DNA of 21,458 bases from Neorhizobium sp. UBA7851 (GTDB taxonomy: Bacteria > Pseudomonadota > Alphaproteobacteria > Rhizobiales > Rhizobiaceae): positions 1 to 21,458 of the forward strand of contig DLSX01000168.1 of assembly GCA_002500765.1 (NCBI GenBank). Reading direction: 5' to 3'. Position numbers and translations under genes: made by a program. This document shows, in pieces, positions 7,880 through 15,058 of this stretch. The first letter of the stretch is position 1. Every line of letters begins with the position of its first letter. The notes under the pieces are model-generated. The model was not told the origin of the DNA, did not search any database, and was given only the letters and a program-made list of their open reading frames with translations.

Positions 7880-7931
7880 ATCATCACGTTCCTGCGATTT
7901 TAAGCTAAATTCTGACGGGTTCCGGAGAGGC

Positions 7932-9218
7932 TCAACGGCGCTTGTTGCCGAATGTATAACCGGTCTCCACAGCGCTCTTGCCGAACTTGTCGCGCAGCTT
8001 GTCCATGGCAGCTTCAGCCGCGGCCCGCCGGCCTGCCTGCTGGTCAACGAGATCGGGCGGATCGGCCCGTGCCGGATCGCAGAGATCGGTCACGCCGATA
8101 CCGAGTAGGCGGAATTTCGTGCCGTCAGTTTCCTTTTCCATCAACGACAGGCCGATCCGGAAAATTCGGTCGGCGAGCTGGGTCGGATCTTCCAGTCGCT
8201 TGTTGCGCGTCCGGCTCTTGAAGTCGGCCGTCTTCATCTTGAGGACGACGGTGTGGCCGGCGATCTCATGTTTTTTCAACCGGGCGGAAACCTTCTCCGA
8301 CAGGCGGCGCAGAACCGGCACAAGGTCGTCGTATCGGGATATGTCGTCGAAAAATGTTGTTTCGGCAGAGACGCTCTTTGCCGCATCGTTGAGATGAACC
8401 TCCCGCTCGTCCATGCCGCGCGCCAGCCGATAGAGGCGTTGCCCCATCGAGCCGTAGCGGCGCATCAGATCGTTTTCCTCCATCTGCTGCAGCTGGCCGA
8501 TCGTTCGGATGCCATCGGCCTCGAGCGTCGCATTGAAGGCCTTGCCGACGCCCCAGATGGTGGTGACGGGGCGAGGCGCCAGAAAATCCTTCGCCTCGGC
8601 TTCCCCGATGACGGAAAAGCCGCGTGGCTTCTGCAGGTCGGAAGCGACCTTGGCGAGGAATTTGCAGTAGGAGAGGCCAACGGAAATCGAGATCCCAAGC
8701 TCGCTTTCGACGCGGCGGGCGAACTTGGCGAGGATGCGGGCAGGCGGGTCGCGGTGCAGCCGCTCCGTTCCGGCGAGTTCCAGAAATGCCTCGTCGATCG
8801 AGAGAGGCTGGACGAGTGGCGTAAGCTCCATCATCATCTGCCGCACCTGTCGGCCGACGCCTACATATTTCTCCATGTTGGGCGGGATCACGACCGCATT
8901 CGGGCAAAGCTCCAATGCCTTGAACATCGGCATGGCCGACCGCACGCCATTGATACGGGCGATGTAGCAGGCGGTGGAGACGACACCACGCTTGCCGCCG
9001 CCGATGATCACCGGCTTGTCGGCAAGCTCGGGATTGTCCCGCTTTTCGATCGTCGCATAAAAGGCGTCGCAATCGATATGCGCCAGCGTCAGGTCGTAGA
9101 GTTCGCGGTGATAAAGCAGCCGGGGCGAGCCGCATTTGCGGCAACGGCGCGTTTCGACCTTCTGCTCGGCAAGGCAGTCGCGACAGAAACCGGTTATTGG
9201 GTCGGCCGAAAGAGTCAT
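7932..9218 (-). CDS. dinB: DNA polymerase IV (Y-family, translesion)
   Basis: An error-prone polymerase that bypasses damaged template. The ATG at 9218 gives 428 residues. An N-terminal extension of about 40 residues carries a Cys4 zinc-ribbon pattern (C12, C15, C26, C29). Next come the palm motifs AHIDCDAFYA (D49, with Y54 at the steric-gate position) and SIDEAF (D142, E143), the HhH region (GVGKAFNATLEADGI) and the little-finger domain (SVSAETTFFDDI to about residue 370). The C-terminal region (ADPPDLVDQQ) lacks a clear QLxLF beta-clamp motif. An in-frame GTG at 9269 would add 17 residues, but a LexA box lies across that stretch, which favours the ATG. There is no evident Shine-Dalgarno. 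SOS regulation is strongly indicated by the box at 9224-9238. Confidence 0.95.
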   Translation of the reverse strand: MTLSADPITGFCRDCLAEQKVETRRCRKCGSPRLLYHRELYDLTLAHIDCDAFYATIEKRDNPELADKPVIIGGGKRGVVSTACYIARINGVRSAMPMFKALELCPNAVVIPPNMEKYVGVGRQVRQMMMELTPLVQPLSIDEAFLELAGTERLHRDPPARILAKFARRVESELGISISVGLSYCKFLAKVASDLQKPRGFSVIGEAEAKDFLAPRPVTTIWGVGKAFNATLEADGIRTIGQLQQMEENDLMRRYGSMGQRLYRLARGMDEREVHLNDAAKSVSAETTFFDDISRYDDLVPVLRRLSEKVSARLKKHEIAGHTVVLKMKTADFKSRTRNKRLEDPTQLADRIFRIGLSLMEKETDGTKFRLLGIGVTDLCDPARADPPDLVDQQAGRRAAAEAAMDKLRDKFGKSAVETGYTFGNKRR

Positions 9219-9223
9219 GTCAG

Positions 9224-9238
9224 GAACAAAGGTTGAAC
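9224..9238 (-). promoter_or_regulatory. LexA (SOS) box of dinB
   Basis: The minus strand reads GTTC-AACCTTT-GTTC, a perfect match to the alphaproteobacterial LexA operator GTTC-N7-GTTC. It ends five bases before the dinB ATG, so LexA bound here would block the very start of the transcription unit. The match is seen directly; the operator consensus is established for alphaproteobacteria. Confidence 0.87.
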
Positions 9239-9336
9239 ATCTGCACGATAGGCTGCAAACGGGTGGCACTCAAGGGCGGACAGGGCCGTCCACATGCATT
9301 TTGTTCCGGTCTGCTGTCTGCGCCGTAAATGCTGGA

Positions 9337-9978
9337 TTATCGGCCGATATGCGCACGAATGAGATCGTTGGCATGGCGCCAGTCCATTGCCCTAGCAATC
9401 CCGTCATCCGGCTTTGGCGCCAGGAGATGTAGCGGCGAATCCGGCATCATATGCAGCACCAGGCAGTGTTCGACGTGATCCCTGACCGAGTGAAGATTAT
9501 GCGCCATGTCGTCGATGAACACCGAGGGCAGGGCGCGTTCGCCGTGGAGGCGGCGCATCACTGGACCCTTCGGTTCTTCGGTTGCTACGAGCGGAAAGTC
9601 GAAACCAAGGCGATCGAGCAGGCGACGCCTCGGTTCGCTGTAACGCGGCGGCATCGCGGTGAGAAACAGCACATCCGCCTCGGCTGAAAGTGCATTCAGC
9701 GTATCGAGCGCGAGATCGAAAGGCGTCTGCCAGTCTTCCTGTTGCTCGAAAAAGGAGCCGATCAACTGTTTGACGGCAACCTCTTCGATAGCGACCTCGG
9801 TACCCGATGAAACGATATTGCCGGTCAGCCGGAATGAGCGCGGCAGCAATTCCAGCCCGTCTTTTTTCAGATAGTTTTCAAAGGGGGCGAAGAACTGCAG
9901 GACGACATCATCCACGTCGCAGACGATCAGCGGCCGGTCTTTCAGACTGACATGCGAAAGGTCGAGGATCTCGCTCAT
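9337..9978 (-). CDS. HAD-superfamily hydrolase
   Basis: A probable cytosolic phosphatase of the haloacid dehalogenase fold, 213 residues; the substrate cannot be inferred. Motif I is IVCDVDDVVLQF (nucleophile D21, acid/base D23). Motif II is FLTAMP. A lysine in EEPKGPV is a candidate for motif III, and VFIDDMAHN matches motif IV. A helical cap probably lies between motifs I and II (about residues 35-100). The ATG at 9978 is one base past the stop of the DUF3572 gene (TGACATG), so the two are very likely translationally coupled. An upstream in-frame start at 10032 exists but would overlap that gene. The end is separated from dinB by the dinB promoter region. Confidence 0.85.
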   Translation of the reverse strand: MSEILDLSHVSLKDRPLIVCDVDDVVLQFFAPFENYLKKDGLELLPRSFRLTGNIVSSGTEVAIEEVAVKQLIGSFFEQQEDWQTPFDLALDTLNALSAEADVLFLTAMPPRYSEPRRRLLDRLGFDFPLVATEEPKGPVMRRLHGERALPSVFIDDMAHNLHSVRDHVEHCLVLHMMPDSPLHLLAPKPDDGIARAMDWRHANDLIRAHIGR

Positions 9979-9979
9979 G

Positions 9980-10288
9980 TCAGTAGTCTCCAGGTCCGAA
10001 ATAGGGGCCTGAATAATGCTGATGCGCCGCAATGACCGTCTCTGGCTTTGTGCCCGTCGCCTCGCAGAAGGCGAGCAGCGTCGGTTCGTGGCCCATGATG
10101 AAATCGATCATGCCCGCCAGAAAGCCGGGATCCGCGATGGCGGAACGTATCTGCTCCGGCGACACGCCCGACAGCGCGAGAAAGCGTTGCAGCATGTCGG
10201 GTTCGCCAGCCATCCATCCGAGTACGGCAGCAGCCGTCTCTTCCGCCTCAATGCGTCTCGCGTCCTGAGCAGTCGTTTTTGCCGGCAT
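9980..10288 (-). CDS. DUF3572 family protein
   Basis: A 102-residue, mostly helical, acidic protein without signal peptide or membrane segment. The sequence (LGWMAGEPDMLQRFLALSGV, then GFLAGMIDFIMGHEPTLLAF) matches what I know as DUF3572, an uncharacterised family of Rhizobiales often found beside divK. The ATG at 10288 was chosen because it has a GAGG element upstream and gives the usual family length; the frame stays open to 10420, but that extension runs back across the divK promoter region. It is the first gene of a coupled pair with the HAD hydrolase and is transcribed divergently from divK. Function is unknown. Confidence 0.82.
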   Translation of the reverse strand: MPAKTTAQDARRIEAEETAAAVLGWMAGEPDMLQRFLALSGVSPEQIRSAIADPGFLAGMIDFIMGHEPTLLAFCEATGTKPETVIAAHQHYSGPYFGPGDY

Positions 10289-10419
10289 TTTTCGGGAGTT
10301 ACCTCTTCTCAACCAAATGGCCCTAGTCTTGAGGAAACGGAGCTCAATGGAATCGGCCATTTTGAAGCTTATATATCGAAGATACGCTTTTGAAGGCGCG
10401 ATTTGAGGAATGGATCGCA
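10289..10419. promoter_or_regulatory. Divergent promoter region of DUF3572 and divK
   Basis: These 131 bp must hold both promoters. A GANTC site (GAATC, 10350-10354) sits a little upstream of an AT-rich TTATATAT (10369-10376), the best -10 candidate for divK. The octamer TTTTGAAG occurs twice (10360-10367 and 10388-10395). No classical CtrA pair (TTAA-N7-TTAA) was seen. The divK ribosome binding site is GAGGAA at 10405-10410, nine bases before the ATG. Confidence 0.4.
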
Positions 10420-10791
10420 ATGCCCAAACGGGTCATGATTGTCGAAGACAACGAGCTGAACATGAAGCTCTTCCGCGATCTGATCGAAGCGTCGGGCTAT
10501 GACACGATTCAGACCCGCAACGGCATGGAAGCGCTCGATCTGGCGCGCAAGCATCGTCCCGATCTCATCCTGATGGATATCCAGCTTCCGGAAGTCTCCG
10601 GCCTGGAAGTGACCAAGTGGCTGAAGGAAGACGACGAGCTCCATGTCATTCCGGTCATCGCGGTCACGGCCTTCGCGATGAAGGGCGACGAGGAACGTAT
10701 CCGCCAGGGCGGTTGTGAAGCTTACGTCTCCAAGCCGATCTCGGTGCCGAAATTCATAGAAACGATCAAGACTTATCTCGGCGACGCATGA
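10420..10791 (+). CDS. divK: Single-domain response regulator DivK
   Basis: A 123-residue receiver domain without output domain that relays cell-cycle and polarity signals between the histidine kinases PleC and DivJ and acts on DivL, upstream of CtrA. The acidic pocket is E9/D10 (VMIVEDNE), the phosphorylated aspartate is D53 (LILMDIQLP) and the conserved lysine is K105 (YVSKPIS). These are the same numbers as in Caulobacter DivK. The ATG at 10420 follows GAGGAA; an upstream in-frame start at 10390 would add ten residues not typical of the family. It is followed after 16 bases by pleD, the classic divK-pleD operon. The nearby GANTC site would be consistent with cell-cycle methylation control, which is inferred. 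Confidence 0.96.
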   Translation: MPKRVMIVEDNELNMKLFRDLIEASGYDTIQTRNGMEALDLARKHRPDLILMDIQLPEVSGLEVTKWLKEDDELHVIPVIAVTAFAMKGDEERIRQGGCEAYVSKPISVPKFIETIKTYLGDA

Positions 10792-10807
10792 TGCGGGGAG
10801 CACGGGC

Positions 10808-12175
10808 ATGACAGCGCGGATACTGGTGGTCGATGACATCCCGGCTAATGTGAAGCTTCTCGAGGCACGCCTGCTGGCTGAATATTTCGATGTGCTTACG
10901 GCCGATGACGGCTACAAGGCGCTGGCTATCTGCGAAAACACCCATCTGGATCTGATCCTGCTCGACATCATGATGCCCGGTATCGATGGTTTCGAAGTCT
11001 GCGAGCGCCTGAAGGCCAATCCGAAGACGGCTCACATCCCCGTCGTCATGGTAACCGCTCTCGATCAGCCTTCGGACCGTGTGCGCGGCCTGAAGGCCGG
11101 TGCCGACGATTTTCTGACCAAGCCGGTCAACGACGTGCAGCTCATTTCCCGCGTCCGCAGCCTCGTGCGCCTGAAGGCGTTGAGCGACGAATTGCGGATT
11201 CGCGCCGACACTGCCCATAGCCTTGTCATGGAAGACATTTTGAAGGGCGTGGACGGCCGGGACGATATCGGTCAAGTTCTGCTTGTCGACGGTCGGGCAA
11301 GCTCGCAGGAGCGCATCATCAAGGCGCTGAAGCCGGTCTGCAATGTCGTGGCGATGTCCGATCCGCAGGCTGCGATTTTCGAGGCGGCCGAAAACAGTTT
11401 CGATCTCGTCATCGTCAATGCCAATTTCGACGATTACGATCCGTTGCGCCTGTGCTCCCAGCTCCGCTCGCTGGAGCGGACGCGGTTCCTGCCGATCCTG
11501 CTGGCGGCCGAAAGCGGAGCAGACGACATGATCGTCCGCGCGCTCGATCTCGGCGTCAACGATTATATCGTCCGGCCTATCGACCCGAACGAACTTCTGG
11601 CGCGCACGCTCACTCAGATCAAGCGCAAGCGTTACAACGATCGCCTGCGCATGAGCGTCAAGCAGACCATCGAGCTTGCCGTGACCGACGCCCTGACCGG
11701 GCTCAATAACCGCCGGTACCTCGACAATCACCTGAAGATCCTGTTCGCCAGAGCCGCCGCGCGTTCGCGCCCGCTGTCGATATGCCTCATCGACATCGAC
11801 CGCTTCAAGTCGGTGAACGACACCTACGGCCATGACGCGGGTGACGAGGTGCTGCGCGAATTCGCAACCCGTATCCGGTCGACAGTCCGGGGTGCCGACC
11901 TTGCCTGCCGTTACGGCGGCGAGGAATTCGTGGTTGTCATGCCGGATACGGATTCAGCCGCCGTAGCCGTTGCAGAGCGTTTGCGCGCGATTATTGAAAA
12001 GACGCCTTTCCCGCTGAAAAATGCAGGCACCGCCATTAACCTGACGGCGTCCTTCGGCCTTTCCTGCAGCACCGGAGACGCCGATACACCGGAGCAATTG
12101 CTCAAGCAGGCCGATCAGGCCTTGTACAAGGCCAAGGCGGAAGGCCGCAACCGCGTTGTCGCCAACGCCGCCTGA
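10808..12175 (+). CDS. pleD: Response regulator / diguanylate cyclase PleD
   Basis: Produces c-di-GMP at the cell pole when phosphorylated, driving the motile-to-sessile developmental switch in the Caulobacter model. Its 455 residues hold three domains. The first receiver has D9/D10, phospho-acceptor D53 (LILLDIMMPG) and K105. The second receiver-like dimerisation domain (about 150-285) is degenerate. The GGDEF domain (about 290-455) has DIDRFKSVNDTYGHDAGD and active site GGEEF at 370-374. The inhibitory I-site RGAD (R361, D364) is intact five residues upstream, so product feedback inhibition is expected. The ATG follows GGGGAG at a good distance. It is co-transcribed with divK. No clear terminator follows before the AT-rich gap. 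Confidence 0.97.
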   Translation: MTARILVVDDIPANVKLLEARLLAEYFDVLTADDGYKALAICENTHLDLILLDIMMPGIDGFEVCERLKANPKTAHIPVVMVTALDQPSDRVRGLKAGADDFLTKPVNDVQLISRVRSLVRLKALSDELRIRADTAHSLVMEDILKGVDGRDDIGQVLLVDGRASSQERIIKALKPVCNVVAMSDPQAAIFEAAENSFDLVIVNANFDDYDPLRLCSQLRSLERTRFLPILLAAESGADDMIVRALDLGVNDYIVRPIDPNELLARTLTQIKRKRYNDRLRMSVKQTIELAVTDALTGLNNRRYLDNHLKILFARAAARSRPLSICLIDIDRFKSVNDTYGHDAGDEVLREFATRIRSTVRGADLACRYGGEEFVVVMPDTDSAAVAVAERLRAIIEKTPFPLKNAGTAINLTASFGLSCSTGDADTPEQLLKQADQALYKAKAEGRNRVVANAA

Positions 12176-12654
12176 TCGCGAATCGGCTGTGTCTAATTAA
12201 GCGCTTGATCTCGCTCGATGGTTTTGAGCGGTGATTGCGCTTTGCCGGCGGAATTAATCACAGTTTTGTGGTGATGCGGAAATGCTTGGCGGTGAATTGC
12301 AGGCTCAAAATGCCGCAGGCTTTTTCACGGTTTCCGAAATGTTAAACATCAGGGGCTGAAGCTGCGCGCCAAGGATAGCCGAGTTTAGATGGTTGCAATT
12401 TCATGGCCCTCTGTCCCGGATCGCCATTTTCTTGCGGAATTAATTCCGCCAGGTTGTAGCGACAAAGAAAACATGCTGGCTTTTATCCGGTTTTACTTCA
12501 TTGCTATTGATAATCGTTAAGTGACGGGTTGGTGCAGGGCGCAAATTTTAACCAACAGCAAAGCCATTTTTTCCGCGGAGTTAAGAATCTATTGATTTTC
12601 TTTTTCCTTTGCGCAATTTTGAAGCCAACGACAAACATGTGCCAATCGCGGCAC
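12176..12654. other. AT-rich intergenic region with a 16-bp palindrome
   Basis: About 480 bp with no supportable protein gene. It contains the perfect 16-bp palindrome GCGGAATTAATTCCGC (12434-12449) and a second copy of its left part, GCGGAATTAAT (12248-12258). There is a GANTC site (GAATC, 12585-12589) and several scattered TTAA words. A TTGAAG at 12619-12624 is spaced as a -35 for the small RNA that follows, but the matching -10 (12642-12647) is poor. Confidence 0.5.
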
Positions 12655-12808
12655 TGCCATACCCCATGATGCTCAGGTCCGCCGCATCTCCTGGGTCGTG
12701 GGGTCGGTCGACCGGCATGCATGCCAATGCGGTTCCTCGTGCCGTTATTGCAGGCTGGTCGACCCCCAATTCAAAACGCCGCTCCCTTGACGGGATGCGG
12801 CGTTTTTT
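12655..12808 (+). ncRNA. Trans-acting small RNA with three hairpins (alpha-r family candidate)
   Basis: Three consecutive stem-loops end in a strong Rho-independent terminator. Hairpin 1 pairs 12661-12669 with 12696-12704 (9 bp, one G-U) and, inside it, CTCAGG (12672-12677) with CCTGGG (12690-12695), leaving a 12-base pyrimidine-rich loop. Hairpin 2 pairs 12706-12716 with 12754-12764 (11 bp, one G-U). Hairpin 3 is the terminator at 12775-12808. The length of about 150 bases and this layout match the alpha-r sRNAs of Rhizobiales. From memory, alpha-r9 (Smr9C of Sinorhizobium) may occupy this locus, but I cannot confirm it. The 5' end is estimated. Small ORFs crossing the region lack ribosome binding sites, so a coding role is unlikely. 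Confidence 0.75.
12775..12808 (+). terminator. Rho-independent terminator of the small RNA
   Basis: The stem AACGCCGC (12775-12782) / GCGGCGTT (12797-12804), extended by TCCC / GGGA (12783-12786 with 12792-12795) and a 5-base loop, runs into TTTTTT (12803-12808). This is a textbook intrinsic terminator on the plus strand. Confidence 0.9.
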
Positions 12809-12867
12809 CGTTTCAGCGTTTTAAGGGGGAGGCGGTTGGCCGGTACCGGCACGCGAAGGCGCAAAAG

Positions 12868-12904
12868 AAAAGGCGCCTGACCTTGCGGTCGGCGCCTTTT
12901 TTCT
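12868..12904. terminator. Bidirectional terminator between the sRNA and rpmG
   Basis: AAAAGGCGCC (12868-12877) pairs with GGCGCCTTTT (12891-12900), and GACC with GGTC inside, around a TTGC loop. There is a T-run on the plus strand and, by symmetry, one on the minus strand. It starts about 20 bp after the rpmG stop and would end transcripts of the whole minus-strand cluster. Confidence 0.88.
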
Positions 12905-12921
12905 TAACCCTCGATCAAGTC

Positions 12922-13089
12922 TTACTTGATCTTGGTTTCCTTGAATTCAACGTGCTTCTTGGCAACCGGGTCGTACTTGGTCTTGGTCATCTTGTCCGTG
13001 AACGTACGGCTGTTCTTCGTCGTGACGTAGAAGAAACCGGTGTCAGCCGTCGACAGCAGCTTGATCTTGATGGTCGTAGCTTTCGCCAT
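12922..13089 (-). CDS. rpmG: 50S ribosomal protein L33
   Basis: A 55-residue basic protein of the large ribosomal subunit. It begins MAKATTIKIKLLSTADTGFF and ends HVEFKETKIK. It is the cysteine-free, zinc-independent form typical of proteobacteria. The ATG at 13089 is preceded by GAGG. It has its own promoter candidate overlapping the end of the MFS gene and is followed by the bidirectional terminator. It is the last gene of the minus-strand cluster by position but is probably transcribed mainly on its own. Confidence 0.97.
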   Translation of the reverse strand: MAKATTIKIKLLSTADTGFFYVTTKNSRTFTDKMTKTKYDPVAKKHVEFKETKIK

Positions 13090-13155
13090 GGTTGTTCTGC
13101 CTCTAGAAAATAGGAAGCCGCGAGCGCAGCGTGCGCCCCAGCTAAATCTGGCGCG

Positions 13156-13183
13156 AAATTACAAATCGCGCGCCAAAAGTCAA
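13156..13183 (-). promoter_or_regulatory. Candidate promoter of rpmG
   Basis: Read on the minus strand: -35 TTGACT (13183-13178), a 16-bp spacer, then -10 TAATTT (13161-13156). The TGA stop codon of the MFS gene (13182-13180) lies within the -35 hexamer. The leader before the rpmG ATG would be about 60 bases. Confidence 0.55.
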
Positions 13184-14364
13184 CTCTGTTTTGATCGGAA
13201 AAGCGTACGACTCAGGGCAATCAGCACGTAAAAGCCGAAGAATGAGGCCAGTGCCCAGGCATAACCGTCGTTTCCGACGATATCCATGGCAGCGCCGATG
13301 CCCTGCGGGCCGACAACGGTCCCGACCGCGTAGCAGAATATGAAGGCCGCATTGGCCGCGGCGAGATCCGCCCCGCTGAGTCGTGCTCCCAGATGCGCGA
13401 GCCCGACCGTGTAGAGGCCGGAGACGCAGCCGCCCCAGAAAAACAGCACGACTGCCATGAGCAGCCAGTTGTGGATGAGCATGGGCAATGCCAGTGAGCC
13501 GATGACGCCGAAAACGGCCATGGCCGCCAGAAGCGGTCGGCGATCCTTCAGCCGGTCGGAATAGAGGCCGAGGGGGATTTGGAAGGCCATGTTGCCGATG
13601 CCCATGACGGTCAGTAGCACGGCGGCCTGTGATTCCTGCAATTGCTCGCGCAGGGCATAGATCGGGAACAGCGAAAGCCCGCCGGCCGAAACCGCGCCAA
13701 AGGCGAAGACGGCTGCCGTCGCCGTCGGCACGAGGAAGATATAGTGGAAGAAATGCCGGTCCGGCTTGCTATCCAGAATCGGACTTTCATGCCGCGCGAT
13801 GAAGATCGGGATGAGCGCGAGCAGGATGACGATGGCGCCCACCAGGAAAGGAAGAATGCCGTCGCTGCCGAGTGCGGAGAAGAGCAGGGGGCCGAGCGCA
13901 AACCCCATCGCAAGCACGGTAGCATAGATGCCGAGCACCAGCCCGCGGCGACGCGGAGGAGCTGCGTCGTTGATCCAGAATTCCGACAGGATGAACAGCG
14001 TGGTGGTGGCGCCATGGAAGGCGAAACGCAAGGGGAACCACATCCAGAAGGATTGCGCATAATAGAAGCCAAGTCCGCTGACGGAGGCGACGACGACGGC
14101 AAACATCATCGTCCGTGCCACGCCATAGTCATGCGCGAGCTTCGTGGTGACTGGTGCGGCAAGCATCGAGGCGACACCGGCCATGGCGGCGTTGAGGCCG
14201 ATCAGGGTAGAGGGGATGCCGCGCTTTTCGAGAATGATGGAGAGAAGCGGAAGCCCCAGTCCGATTGCGATTCCGACCGCACTGATTGCCGAAATCGCTG
14301 CAATCAGGGAAGGCCAATGGATTTGTTCGACATGCCCTTTTGCGTCGGTCGTCGGCTGCGACAT
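13180..14364 (-). CDS. Major facilitator superfamily transporter
   Basis: A 394-residue inner-membrane transporter with about 12 hydrophobic segments and a central polar loop near residues 190-205 (ARHESPILDSKPDRHF), typical of the two six-helix halves of MFS proteins. LAHDYGVAR (after TM2) and LYSDRLKDRRPL (after TM8) are the usual cytosolic loop motifs. FWINDAAPPRRRGLVLGIYA resembles the YcaD-like/drug-efflux branch. The substrate is unknown. The ATG at 14364 follows AAGGA. It starts 10 bases after the NUDIX gene, so it is probably in the same operon. Its stop codon overlaps the rpmG -35 element. Confidence 0.9.
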   Translation of the reverse strand: MSQPTTDAKGHVEQIHWPSLIAAISAISAVGIAIGLGLPLLSIILEKRGIPSTLIGLNAAMAGVASMLAAPVTTKLAHDYGVARTMMFAVVVASVSGLGFYYAQSFWMWFPLRFAFHGATTTLFILSEFWINDAAPPRRRGLVLGIYATVLAMGFALGPLLFSALGSDGILPFLVGAIVILLALIPIFIARHESPILDSKPDRHFFHYIFLVPTATAAVFAFGAVSAGGLSLFPIYALREQLQESQAAVLLTVMGIGNMAFQIPLGLYSDRLKDRRPLLAAMAVFGVIGSLALPMLIHNWLLMAVVLFFWGGCVSGLYTVGLAHLGARLSGADLAAANAAFIFCYAVGTVVGPQGIGAAMDIVGNDGYAWALASFFGFYVLIALSRTLFRSKQS

Positions 14365-14374
14365 TCATTCTTCC

Positions 14375-15058
14375 TTACAGTCGGCTCTGGACGAAATGTC
14401 CGTGACGCATCGAATAAAACGGGACTGGGGTTCCAAAAGGTACCGACGGGTCGAGCTTCATCAAGTTCTTGATGTCCTCCAGCACCGTCTGTGTGATCCG
14501 CGCGAGTTTCAGACTGGAAACCATTGCGATGTCAAGCCATTGCAAGTCTTCGAGCTCGTCCGTATCGCCGAAATGCGACATGTCGAAGACAGTCTCTTCG
14601 CAAAAGCTCAGAAAGAAGCGCGTGTCATAGCGGCGCACGCCCCCCGGTGGTGTGATTGCCCGCGCGACATAACGTAGCGAGCCGAGATCGAAACCCTTTT
14701 CCTGCGCCGGTCGGATACCCGTTTCTTCCCGCAGTTCGCGAAGAGCGGCAAGCGCCAGTGCTCTTGCCCGCGCAGGTCCGACCCGGCTGGAAGTGCCGGC
14801 CAAAAGCTTGTCCATGACCAGCGGGTTTAGATCGCCGTCATAGGGCAGGGCATGGTCAAGGCGGTCGCGTCGCCCACCGGGAAAGACATAGACATCCGGC
14901 ATGAAGACATGCGCACTTGCCCGACGCCCCATAAGGATTTTGGGTTTGGGACCGGAACGATCGATGAGAATCAGGCAGGCCGCATCCTGCATGCGCACAC
15001 GGTGAGGCCCCTTTGGCCGCTCGTCAGGCTCCGCGGCATCTGCGTCTGTCGAGGTCAT
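14375..15058 (-). CDS. NUDIX hydrolase with split Nudix box
   Basis: Probably a cytosolic hydrolase of a nucleoside-diphosphate-linked substrate, 227 residues. The catalytic half of the Nudix box is intact: RELREETGI at 107-115, with metal-binding E111/E112. The glycine half (FPGGRRDRLD, 59-68) lies about 45 residues upstream instead of 14, so about 30 residues are inserted within the motif. A similar insertion is known in NUDT19-like CoA diphosphatases, making a CoA or acyl-CoA substrate possible but unproven. The start at 15058 overlaps the stop of the DUF983 gene (ATGA), which fixes it over an upstream in-frame start at 15208 and indicates coupling. The MFS gene follows after 10 bases. Confidence 0.9.
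   Translation of the reverse strand: MTSTDADAAEPDERPKGPHRVRMQDAACLILIDRSGPKPKILMGRRASAHVFMPDVYVFPGGRRDRLDHALPYDGDLNPLVMDKLLAGTSSRVGPARARALALAALRELREETGIRPAQEKGFDLGSLRYVARAITPPGGVRRYDTRFFLSFCEETVFDMSHFGDTDELEDLQWLDIAMVSSLKLARITQTVLEDIKNLMKLDPSVPFGTPVPFYSMRHGHFVQSRL

Noticed and set aside
8253..9236. 327-codon plus-strand frame opposite dinB
   Set aside because: Shadow frame; dinB on the other strand has all catalytic motifs and its SOS box.
10766..11833. 355-codon minus-strand frame opposite pleD
   Set aside because: Shadow frame of pleD; no conserved motif.
13642..14472. 276-codon plus-strand frame opposite the MFS gene
   Set aside because: Charged, repetitive shadow of a hydrophobic membrane protein gene; no support.
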